The notes: generated by a model not told the origin, from the sequence alone. Positions 1 through 5,600 are shown, counted from the stretch's first letter. The stretch is 6,021 nucleotides of DNA from Acidimicrobiia bacterium (GCA_010025655.1 RGSV01000072.1:1-6021); one strand, 5' to 3'. Made by a program: numbers and translations.

Positions 1-897
1 AAGCGTTTCGAAGAACTCGACATCAGCAAAGTGCGCGGCATATTGCCGAAGGGCGGCACGATTCTCGGCACGCGCCGAGGTAGCCCATTCGACCACACCG
101 ACGGCGTCGAGCGCACGAAGAAGGTGTTCAAAGATCTTGACCTCGACGCACTCATTGTGATTGGCGGCAATGGTTCGCTCACCGTGGCATCAATGTTGGC
201 TGACGATCATGGCCTGCCGATTGTGGGGGTGCCCAAGACCATCGACAACGACGTTGTTGGCACCGATGCCACGTTCGGTTTTCAAACCGCGGTGCAGATA
301 GCTACCGACGCGATCGACCGTCTGCACACCACTGCAGAAAGCCATGACCGCGTCATGGTCATCGAAGTCATGGGTCGAGACGCGGGTTGGATTGCGCTGC
401 ACGCCGGTCTTGCCGGTGGCGCCACAGCAATCTTGGTGCCCGAAGTTCCTTTCGACATGAAAGAAGTTGCTGAGATTGTCACTCGACGTCACGACCGAGG
501 TCGTTACGCCTCGCTCGTCGTGGTGGCCGAGGGTGCGCGTCCGAGGGCGGGTACTTTGCAGATCCCTGAGCCTGCCCTCGACAAATATGGTCGCGAGTTG
601 CACGGCAGCATCAGTCAGATCATCGCCCCTGAATTGTCGCGACTTACGGGATTTGAGTCGCGTGTCGTGCAACTTGGTCATGTGCAACGCGGTGGCACGC
701 CTACGTCATACGACCGAGTGCTGTCGTCCCGATTCGGCTTGGCAGCAGTTGATGCGGTGTACGCCAAGGCGTTCGGAGACATGGTGGTGCTGAAGTGCGG
801 GCAGATCGAGAGGGTGTCGATGCAGGTGACGCGTGGCAAGACGCGCACCATCGACCTTGATTTCTTCACAGACGTGTCGTCATCGTTCTTCGGCTGA
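1..897 (+). CDS. pfkA: 6-phosphofructokinase, ATP-type by key residues (5'-partial)
   Basis: Phosphorylates fructose 6-phosphate to fructose 1,6-bisphosphate, the committing step of glycolysis in the cytoplasm. The frame is open from base 1, so about 50 N-terminal residues (the glycine-rich nucleotide loop) lie outside the window; 298 residues remain of a usual 320-345. Family motifs appear in order: GGTILGT (52-72), a GGDGS-equivalent reading GGNGS (163-177), PKTIDND with the catalytic Asp (232-252), MGRDAGW (370-390) and HVQRGGTP (679-702). From family knowledge, Gly after the Asn (E. coli position 104) points to ATP rather than pyrophosphate as donor. Lys in PKTIDND (position 124) is typical of group III and PPi enzymes, so the Gly104/Lys124 pair suggests an ATP-dependent group III enzyme. 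Odd point: Asn replaces the usual Mg-binding Asp103 or Glu. The stop TGA at 895-897 lies inside the first copy of a 28-bp repeat. Family assignment is firm; the phosphoryl donor is inferred. Confidence 0.95.
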   Translation, partial: KRFEELDISKVRGILPKGGTILGTRRGSPFDHTDGVERTKKVFKDLDLDALIVIGGNGSLTVASMLADDHGLPIVGVPKTIDNDVVGTDATFGFQTAVQIATDAIDRLHTTAESHDRVMVIEVMGRDAGWIALHAGLAGGATAILVPEVPFDMKEVAEIVTRRHDRGRYASLVVVAEGARPRAGTLQIPEPALDKYGRELHGSISQIIAPELSRLTGFESRVVQLGHVQRGGTPTSYDRVLSSRFGLAAVDAVYAKAFGDMVVLKCGQIERVSMQVTRGKTRTIDLDFFTDVSSSFFG

Positions 898-917
898 CGC
901 ATGGTGCGTGCCCGGTT
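890..917 (+). repeat. 28-bp direct repeat, copy 1 (overlaps pfk stop)
   Basis: The sequence begins TCGGCTGACGCAT and matches 923-950 at 26 of 28 positions, with a period of 33 bp. It covers the last codons and the stop codon of the phosphofructokinase gene. It contains a perfect small dyad, ACGCA / TGCGT (897-901 and 905-909) with a 3-nt loop. It reads as a short tandem duplication of the pfk 3' end. Confidence 0.85.
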
Positions 918-922
918 GATTC

Positions 923-950
923 TCGGCTGACGCATAGCGCGTGCCCGGTT
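923..950 (+). repeat. 28-bp direct repeat, copy 2
   Basis: Second copy of the 890-917 repeat, differing at positions 936 (A for G) and 938 (C for T). The dyad seen in copy 1 is weakened here by one mismatch. The copy lies between the pfk stop and the start of the aldehyde dehydrogenase gene, just upstream of the -10-like element. The GTG at 941 falls inside it and is therefore an unlikely start codon. Confidence 0.85.
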
Positions 951-958
951 TGGGCGTC

Positions 959-964
959 TACTCT
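959..964 (+). promoter_or_regulatory. -10-like element for a leaderless aldehyde dehydrogenase transcript
   Basis: TACTCT fits the TANNNT pattern of actinobacterial -10 elements. Its last base is 7 nt before the A of ATG 971, exactly where transcription would begin if the mRNA started at the start codon. No convincing -35 hexamer is visible 16-18 bp upstream, and there is no Shine-Dalgarno sequence before ATG 971. The match is short, so this is a suggestion based on spacing. Confidence 0.45.
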
Positions 965-970
965 CGTCTC

Positions 971-2482
971 ATGCCTGTTGTACCAACAGCCACCGAGCAA
1001 CTGATGCGCGAAACCTCCGCCCATCACTGGATTAACAACGACTATGTCGCTGGTTCTGGTCCGCGCACCCCGGTGATCAACCCCGCGACGGGGGAGACGA
1101 TCGCCGAGTTTGCCCACGCCACAGCGCACGAAATCGACAAAGCGATCGAGGCATCGACCCGTGCCCAACGTGAATGGTGGGCGATGAGTGCACTCGATCG
1201 TGCGGCTGCGATGCACCGTGTTGCCGACCGCATGGTCGAGATGTCACGCACCACGGGCGAGGTGCTTACGCGCGAGATGGGCAAGCCGTTCCGGGAGAGC
1301 AATTGGGAAGGCGGGGCGTCGGCGTCATCGTTTCGCTACTACGCCGAGATTGCGCGCAACGAACAGGGTCGCGTGGCGGGCCCAGCCATCGCGGGTCAGT
1401 TGCACATGGTGGTGAAAGAGCCGCTCGGCACCATCGTGTCGATCGTGCCCTTCAATTTTCCGATTTTGCTGTTTGGTTGGCAGGCAGCCGCGGCACTCGC
1501 TGCGGGCAACGCGGTGATCGTGAAGCCGAGCGAACTCACACCGATGACCTTGCTCACGTTGATGCGAGCCTTTGATCACTTGCCCGCAGGCTTGGTGCAA
1601 GTTGTGACTGGTGGGGCAGAGGTCGGCCAGATGCTCGTGGCCCACGAACACACGCACGGCGTCGCGTTCACTGGCAGCGTGCCGGCAGCCCAGGCTGTTG
1701 CGCGCGCCGCATCGCAGCGGTTCAAGCCTGCCCTCATCGAGGCCTCGGGCAACGACGCGTTCATCGTGATGCCGTCAGCACCGATGGATGCCGCGGTGCG
1801 CGGGGCAGCATTCGCGGCATTTCTGAATTGCGGACAGGTGTGCACATCGGCCGAGCGCTTCTATGTGCATGAAAGTGTCTACGACGAATTCGTATCTGGT
1901 CTGGCGGCGATGGCCAAGTCACTGCGGGTCGGCAACGGCCTCGACAAGATCGATGTGGGCCCGATGGCGTCGGTGCGCGAGCGCGACCGCGTAGAAAAAA
2001 TCGTCAACCGTGCCGTCGAACAGGGAGCCAATGTGGTCACCGGAGGTCGTCGCCCCGCGGCATTGTCGGCTGGTGCGTTCTTCGAACCAACCGTGCTCGA
2101 AGTTTCACACGACATGGACATCATGCACGGCGAATGCTTCGGCCCGTTGGCGCCTGTCTGCAAAGTGCGTGACCTTGACGAAGCCATCGCGCGCGCCAAT
2201 GATTCACAACTCGGCCTCGGTGCAAACATCTACACCGAAGACCTCGCAGAGGCGTTTCGCGCCGTGAACGAAATCGAGACCGGCATTGTGTGGGTAAACA
2301 CGCCGCTCAACGACAACGACGCGATTCCGTTTGGTGGGCGCAAGTTCACCGGCGCTGGGCGTGAACTCGGCGCCGAGGGGCTCGAGCAGTTCCGTCGTTC
2401 AAAAATGGTGATGATTGCACCGACTGCGCAACCTGACCCCGAGTGGTTCCCTTACCCCGACAGCGACGCATTCAACGCCTAG
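971..2482 (+). CDS. NAD(P)-dependent aldehyde dehydrogenase, succinate-semialdehyde dehydrogenase-like
   Basis: Oxidises an aldehyde to its carboxylic acid with NAD(P)+ in the cytoplasm. It has 503 residues, close to the usual 450-510. Visible landmarks: oxyanion-hole Asn162 in PFNFP, cofactor Lys185 in VKPSE, the FTGS loop at 233-236, general-base Glu257, nucleophile Cys291 in GQVC, and Glu388 in GECFGP. The stretch around FIVMPSAPMD resembles GabD1-type succinate-semialdehyde dehydrogenases, but ALDH substrates cannot be read safely from motifs, so no symbol is given. Odd point: the usual ELGGK around the general base reads EASGN. Start: ATG 971 is preferred over GTG 941 (inside a repeat) and ATG 1004, because a TANNNT element ends 7 nt upstream and the protein then begins shortly before the conserved fold. 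No partner gene such as a transaminase is adjacent; the pfk gene upstream is separated by 73 bp and may be independently transcribed. Confidence 0.9.
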   Translation: MPVVPTATEQLMRETSAHHWINNDYVAGSGPRTPVINPATGETIAEFAHATAHEIDKAIEASTRAQREWWAMSALDRAAAMHRVADRMVEMSRTTGEVLTREMGKPFRESNWEGGASASSFRYYAEIARNEQGRVAGPAIAGQLHMVVKEPLGTIVSIVPFNFPILLFGWQAAAALAAGNAVIVKPSELTPMTLLTLMRAFDHLPAGLVQVVTGGAEVGQMLVAHEHTHGVAFTGSVPAAQAVARAASQRFKPALIEASGNDAFIVMPSAPMDAAVRGAAFAAFLNCGQVCTSAERFYVHESVYDEFVSGLAAMAKSLRVGNGLDKIDVGPMASVRERDRVEKIVNRAVEQGANVVTGGRRPAALSAGAFFEPTVLEVSHDMDIMHGECFGPLAPVCKVRDLDEAIARANDSQLGLGANIYTEDLAEAFRAVNEIETGIVWVNTPLNDNDAIPFGGRKFTGAGRELGAEGLEQFRRSKMVMIAPTAQPDPEWFPYPDSDAFNA

Positions 2483-2573
2483 CCGCGCTATCTCGAGCTT
2501 GGCCTAGACCACTTTCACGAACAAAGTTGCGATCAGTTTCGCGACCACAACGAGCACTTGTGGCACACCATGG
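2483..2573. other. intergenic gap, no clear element
   Basis: Between the aldehyde dehydrogenase stop and the longest form of the coiled-coil gene I see no stem-loop followed by a T-run, so no recognisable terminator. There is also no convincing -35/-10 pair. Only weak, short, mismatched repeats are present, around 2514-2550. Confidence 0.5.
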
Positions 2574-3068
2574 GTGGCGGACTACCAGCGTCCGAGAAAT
2601 GAGGCGTACTTGACAGACACACCAATCGACGAGATGATGCAGATCATGACCGTGCTAACGCCAACGACGGCCGACGACTTCGATCTACCTGCCACTCGCG
2701 GGTTCGTGCGCATGGAGCTGGCCCACCTACGCATCGTGATGGTCGCCGGGTTCGCCTCGTTGCGTAACGACCTGAGAACCGATTCAAAGGCCGATCAAGC
2801 TGCGCTGCGCGCGGAGCTGCGGGCGGATCATGATTCGCTGCGCGTGGAGATCAAGGCTGACATGAACGCACTGCGGGGTGAACTGAAGGCCGAGATACGT
2901 GCAGTTGACCAGCGGCTAACAAACGTCGAGCGGCGGCTCTCAGCCCAACTTCTTGACCTCACGGTGGCGATGGAGCGAAGTCACCGCTCCTTGCTTCGCT
3001 GGTTCGTTAGTGCACAGATTGCGACGATCACGGTGGTTGCCGTTCTCATAAGTTCATTACGAATCTGA
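2574..3068 (+). CDS. small coiled-coil protein with C-terminal membrane helix, function unknown
   Basis: I do not recognise a named family. In the 164-residue form, a short segment containing LPATRG (38-43) is followed by a charged helical region of consecutive 11-residue units: ADQAALRAELR (73-83), ADHDSLRVEIK (84-94), ADMNALRGELK (95-105) and a looser AEIRAVDQRLT (106-116). A second helix, then a hydrophobic segment at about 143-161, end the protein. This pattern predicts a hendecad coiled coil, probably an oligomer, anchored by one C-terminal membrane segment. The start is uncertain. I give the longest form (GTG 2574) because G/C dominates third positions (18 of 24 codons) between 2574 and 2645. 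TTG 2610 has a GAGG Shine-Dalgarno 5 nt upstream, and ATG 2646 sits just after a possible promoter. The gene stands alone between the aldehyde dehydrogenase and the phosphatase, so context gives no functional clue. Confidence 0.75.
   Translation: MADYQRPRNEAYLTDTPIDEMMQIMTVLTPTTADDFDLPATRGFVRMELAHLRIVMVAGFASLRNDLRTDSKADQAALRAELRADHDSLRVEIKADMNALRGELKAEIRAVDQRLTNVERRLSAQLLDLTVAMERSHRSLLRWFVSAQIATITVVAVLISSLRI
2610..2638 (+). promoter_or_regulatory. possible internal promoter (-35 TTGACA, -10 GATGAT)
   Basis: A perfect TTGACA at 2610-2615 is followed after exactly 17 bp by GATGAT (2633-2638), which matches 4 of 6 TATAAT positions. The predicted transcription start at about 2645-2646 coincides with an in-frame ATG at 2646, which would make the coiled-coil gene leaderless and 140 residues long. 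This conflicts with the coding-like composition upstream and could be chance. Confidence 0.25.
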
Positions 3069-3084
3069 CCGCCCGCTAACTGTC

Positions 3085-3106
3085 GTTCATGTGAAGTTCA
3101 CCTGGA
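3085..3106 (+). promoter_or_regulatory. PHO-box-like direct repeat upstream of the phosphatase
   Basis: Two 11-bp units lie head to tail: GTTCATGTGAA (3085-3095) and GTTCACCTGGA (3096-3106), identical at 8 of 11 positions and sharing GTTCA. From established knowledge, PhoP of actinobacteria such as Streptomyces binds 11-bp direct repeats of the form GTTCAYYYRG. The second unit fits this fully and the first partly. A third upstream unit (3074-3084) is very weak. A CAATCT hexamer at 3111-3116 could serve as the -10, since PHO boxes often replace the -35. The target gene fits the signal: it encodes a PhoX-type phosphatase. Activation under phosphate starvation is inferred. Confidence 0.6.
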
Positions 3107-3123
3107 TGGGCAATCTTGCTGCC

Positions 3124-3162
3124 GTCGCCGAAGCACTCGGCGGCCATGTCTGGGCGGCAGAC
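3124..3162 (+). promoter_or_regulatory. two small hairpins in the phosphatase mRNA leader
   Basis: The first hairpin pairs 3124-3131 with 3137-3144 (8 bp including one G-U, 5-nt loop). The second pairs GTCTG (3148-3152) with CAGAC (3158-3162) around a 5-nt loop. If transcription starts near 3123, both lie in a leader of about 80 nt before ATG 3202. They may only reflect high GC content; no riboswitch class is recognised. Confidence 0.3.
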
Positions 3163-3190
3163 GTGTCGAATGAAATCACTCAACGACAAC

Positions 3191-3196
3191 AGAGGG
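3191..3196 (+). promoter_or_regulatory. Shine-Dalgarno site deciding the phosphatase start
   Basis: AGAGGG lies 5 nt upstream of ATG 3202. It is the best ribosome-binding site in the region and supports that ATG over the upstream in-frame GTG 3091, which has none and overlaps the PHO-box-like repeat. Confidence 0.7.
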
Positions 3197-3201
3197 ACAA
3201 C

Positions 3202-4818
3202 ATGACCATCAATTTTGATTCAGAAGACATTGGAAGCAACACTTCCGATAACCGCACGTTCGAAGACGTGCTGACTTCTTTCGTCTCACGACGTTCGGTG
3301 CTCGCCGGTGGCGCAGCGGCTGCAGCGTTCGTGTTCGCAGGAGCATCCAGCGTGAAGGCCTCGGCGGTCGAGCCAACGCGTCGCACGGCGAGCGGTGTCG
3401 CTGCACGCAAGCGTCCGCCGATCAACTTCACCTCAATCCCACTGCAGAACTCGCCGATGCCGACCATCGCGCCCGAATACCAGTACAAGGTGATTCTGCC
3501 TTGGCGCACCCGCCTCGACGGCAAGGGTGAGTTCGCCTACGGGCTCTCGAGTGATCAGCAAGCGATTTCAGCTGGCCTCGGCCACGACGGTATGTGGTAT
3601 TTCGGCGATGATAAGAAGGGCATGCTCGCCGTGAACTACGAATACGGCACCACCACTCATGCGCTTGGCAAGGCGTTGCCCACGAGCCTTGAAGATGTGC
3701 GTGTCTCGCAGCATCTGCACGGTGTTGGAATCTTCTATATCGAAGAGGGTCCGAAGGGTTGGTCGATGAAGAAGGACAAGCGCAACCGCCGAATCCACGT
3801 GAACACTCCGGTGGAGTTCAGCGGCCCGGCCGCAAACAGTGATTTGTTGAAGAACTCGGCCGGCAACGAGCCGCAGGGCACGCTCAACAATTGCGCTAAC
3901 GGCTACACCCCGTGGGGCACCTATCTCACGTGCGAAGAGAACTTCAACGGTTACTTCGGTTCGACAAGCACGGCGTGGAAAGCGACCGCTGAGGAGACCC
4001 GTTATGGCGTTAATGCTTCAGGTTTCGGTTACGCCTGGCACACCTTCGACCCACGTTTCGATCGCTCGCAACCTGGATACCAGAATGAAATCAATCGCTT
4101 CGGCTGGGTGGTAGAGATCGACCCTGAAAACCCGAAGGCCAAGCCAGTGAAGCGCACGGCACTCGGGCGTTTCAAGCACGAAGGTGCAGAAGTGGTCGTC
4201 GGCAAGGGCAATCGCATCGTGGTGTACATGGGCGACGATGAGCGCTTCGACTACATCTACAAGTTCGTCTCAGCGCGCGACCACAAGAAGATGATCGCCG
4301 CCGGGAAGAGCCCACTCGACGAAGGCACGCTCTACGCAGCTCGCTTCAACGACGACGGCACCGGCAACTGGCTCGAACTGAGCCCGAGCAACCCGGCCTT
4401 GTCATCGTGGACGATTGACAAGATCCTTGTGCACACCCGCTTGGCCGCCGACCTCGCTGGAGCCACGAAGATGGACCGTCCCGAGTGGATCTCGACCGGA
4501 GCCGACGGCTGGCAATACGGCACGTTGACCAACAACACCAACCGTGGTCGCACGGGTCAACCTGGTGTCAACGCGGCCAACCCCATTCGCCAGAACGCCA
4601 GCGGTCACATCATCCGCTGGAAGGACTCTGACGGCAATCTCGGCGGTACGTTCCAGTGGAACTTGTTCATGATCGCCCAAGAGACGTTCGACGAAGGTGG
4701 TCAGATGTTCGGATCACCCGACGGCATCTGGGGTGACCCAGACGGTCGCATCTTCATCCAGACCGACGGTGCGCAACCTGGAGCGAACAACGACCAGATG
4801 CTGGTTCGCGCCTCGTGA
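3202..4818 (+). CDS. phoX: Tat-exported PhoX/DUF839-type alkaline phosphatase, C-terminally short
   Basis: Predicted to release phosphate from organic phosphoesters outside the cytoplasm; characterised PhoX enzymes use iron and calcium rather than zinc. The 538-residue product has a long N-terminal region, then a twin-arginine signal: SRRSVLAGG at 29-37, an alanine-rich hydrophobic core, and probable cleavage near residue 53-55. Family motifs follow: HDGM (128-131), VNYEY (144-148), NNCANGYTPWGT (229-240; its Cys is probably the iron-ligating one), TCEENF (243-248), GRFKHEGAEV (322-331), YMGDDERFDYIYKF (342-355), ATKMDRPEW (421-429) and SPDGIWGDPDGR (505-516). It stops at NNDQMLVRAS, where relatives as I recall continue for about 100 residues through GCEVTG- and NIQHPGE-like motifs. 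It may thus be a pseudogene, or a functional short variant. The start is set by AGAGGG 5 nt upstream. A PHO-box-like repeat about 95 bp upstream suggests phosphate control. The next gene is convergent. Family assignment is firm; activity is uncertain. Confidence 0.88.
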   Translation: MTINFDSEDIGSNTSDNRTFEDVLTSFVSRRSVLAGGAAAAAFVFAGASSVKASAVEPTRRTASGVAARKRPPINFTSIPLQNSPMPTIAPEYQYKVILPWRTRLDGKGEFAYGLSSDQQAISAGLGHDGMWYFGDDKKGMLAVNYEYGTTTHALGKALPTSLEDVRVSQHLHGVGIFYIEEGPKGWSMKKDKRNRRIHVNTPVEFSGPAANSDLLKNSAGNEPQGTLNNCANGYTPWGTYLTCEENFNGYFGSTSTAWKATAEETRYGVNASGFGYAWHTFDPRFDRSQPGYQNEINRFGWVVEIDPENPKAKPVKRTALGRFKHEGAEVVVGKGNRIVVYMGDDERFDYIYKFVSARDHKKMIAAGKSPLDEGTLYAARFNDDGTGNWLELSPSNPALSSWTIDKILVHTRLAADLAGATKMDRPEWISTGADGWQYGTLTNNTNRGRTGQPGVNAANPIRQNASGHIIRWKDSDGNLGGTFQWNLFMIAQETFDEGGQMFGSPDGIWGDPDGRIFIQTDGAQPGANNDQMLVRAS

Positions 4819-4836
4819 TCAGCGCACGTACTTTAA

Positions 4837-4905
4837 CTGCAGCGCTTCCTGCCGGGAGGCAACCAGTAACCCCTTCTCTGGTTGTCTCTTGGCAGGGCGC
4901 TGTAG
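4837..4905 (+). terminator. long stem-loop downstream of the phosphatase gene
   Basis: The outer stem pairs 4837-4845 with 4897-4905 (9 bp). After a 2-nt bulge (4846-4847), the inner stem pairs 4848-4866 with 4878-4896 (19 bp), closing an 11-nt loop at 4867-4877. All 28 pairs are Watson-Crick or G-U in plus-strand RNA. Four are G-U (4839/4903, 4854/4890, 4855/4889, 4859/4885) and would be C-A mismatches in minus-strand RNA. The fold therefore favours a transcript reading from the phosphatase gene. No T-run follows directly, so it is not a textbook intrinsic terminator. It may be a 3'-end stabilising structure, a terminator of convergent transcription, or a mobile palindromic element. Confidence 0.55.
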
Positions 4906-4914
4906 GCGGGTGCT

Positions 4915-4938
4915 CCGCAACATTGCGGCAAGGCTTTT
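4915..4938. terminator. small hairpin near the upp stop, weak terminator candidate
   Basis: CCGCA (4915-4919) pairs with TGCGG (4924-4928) around a 4-nt loop. In the plus direction a TTTT run (4935-4938) follows after a 6-nt gap. In the minus direction the hairpin lies 8 nt after the upp stop without a T-run. It is a weak intrinsic terminator in either direction and may act together with the longer stem-loop at 4837-4905. Confidence 0.3.
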
Positions 4939-5572
4939 AGTTCGGTGGGCCGAATTGGCGATCGCCAGCGTCGCCGAGCCCGGGCACGATGAAGGCTCGT
5001 TCGTTCAGATGGCTATCGATTGACGCCGTTACGACGTGCAAGTTCATGCCAGTTGACTCAAGATGCTTGATGCCCTCGGGGGCGGCAAGTACGCACGCGA
5101 CAAAGATCGGCCCACTCGCGCCGCGGTCAACGAGAATCTTGCAACCATGCGCCAGTGAGCCACCAGTCGCGAGCATCGGGTCGAGCACCACGCAGGTACG
5201 ACCACTTAGATCGTGAGGCAACTTGGCGACGTATTCACTCGGCTCATGTGTCTCTTCATCGCGTTGTACTCCAACAACAGCAATATCGGCATCGGGCAGT
5301 AGTTCCATCGCAGCGGGCAACATGCCAAGACCGGCACGCAAGATCGGCACGAGTACGGGTCGACTCGCGAGCGACACACCATCAGTGGTGGCAAGCGGGG
5401 TCGTCACCTTGCGCGCGCGGGTAGGAATCTGGCGAGTCGCCTCGGCGACGACGACGAGAGATAGCCGTCGCATCTCGGCGCGGAACATTTGGTTCGAGGT
5501 GTCTTGATCGCGCAAGTGGGTGAGTGCCTCTTGGGCTACGGGATGGTCAACGACGGTCACACGGACGGGCAT
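4937..5572 (-). CDS. upp: uracil phosphoribosyltransferase
   Basis: Converts uracil and PRPP to UMP and pyrophosphate in pyrimidine salvage in the cytoplasm. It has 211 residues, against about 208-209 in E. coli Upp. Landmarks in order: an N-terminal HPxxxEALTHLRDQDT-like segment, FRAEMRRL, the PILRAGLGM segment, VGVQRDEET, the PRPP loop DPMLATGGS, AAPEGI, TASID, and the uracil-binding C-terminus IPGLGDAGDRQFG. Nothing expected is missing. The frame is open further upstream to 5791, but that part overlaps gloB. ATG 5572 is chosen because the family N-terminus starts there and an AAGGA Shine-Dalgarno lies 7 nt before it. It follows gloB by 28 bp on the same strand, so co-transcription is likely. 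It converges on the phosphatase gene. Confidence 0.97.
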   Translation of the reverse strand: MPVRVTVVDHPVAQEALTHLRDQDTSNQMFRAEMRRLSLVVVAEATRQIPTRARKVTTPLATTDGVSLASRPVLVPILRAGLGMLPAAMELLPDADIAVVGVQRDEETHEPSEYVAKLPHDLSGRTCVVLDPMLATGGSLAHGCKILVDRGASGPIFVACVLAAPEGIKHLESTGMNLHVVTASIDSHLNERAFIVPGLGDAGDRQFGPPN

Positions 5573-5579
5573 GGCACCA

Positions 5580-5584
5580 TCCTT
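5580..5584 (-). promoter_or_regulatory. Shine-Dalgarno site of upp
   Basis: On the minus strand AAGGA sits 7 nt before the upp ATG, within the 28-bp gap after gloB. It fixes the start at 5572 and rules out the longer N-terminal extension. Confidence 0.7.
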
Positions 5585-5600
5585 GCGCAGCGCAGGGCAG

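Noticed and set aside
190..687. 165-codon open frame antisense to pfk
   Set aside because: It lies wholly within a conserved coding region, has no recognisable motif, and is the usual antisense shadow of a GC-rich gene.
890..950. CRISPR-like repeat pair
   Set aside because: There are only two copies with a 5-bp separation, the first overlaps a coding end, and no cas gene is present.
2570..2602. Ten-residue upstream open frame (ATG 2570) whose stop overlaps the GAGG before TTG 2610
   Set aside because: It has no ribosome-binding site or recognisable leader-peptide features, and such a short frame is expected by chance.
3091..3101. Perfect dyad GTGAA-G-TTCAC as a repressor operator
   Set aside because: It arises where the two direct-repeat units meet. 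The 11-bp direct-repeat reading explains more bases and matches the function of the downstream gene.
3091..3201. N-terminal extension of the phosphatase from GTG 3091 (37 extra residues)
   Set aside because: GTG 3091 has no Shine-Dalgarno sequence and sits inside the PHO-box-like repeat, whereas ATG 3202 has AGAGGG 5 nt upstream and gives a normal Tat-type N-terminus. An open run of 37 codons is expected by chance at this GC content.
4832..4905. Integron attC site
   Set aside because: The hairpin is attC-like in size, but the boundary motifs RYYYAAC and GTTRRRY are not present at its ends, and no integrase or cassette structure is visible.
4697..5023. Plus-strand open frame spanning the phosphatase end and the convergent region
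   Set aside because: It overlaps the phosphatase 3' end and the upp 3' end and shows no coherent domain. Only a short stretch may be a phosphatase remnant, reported separately.
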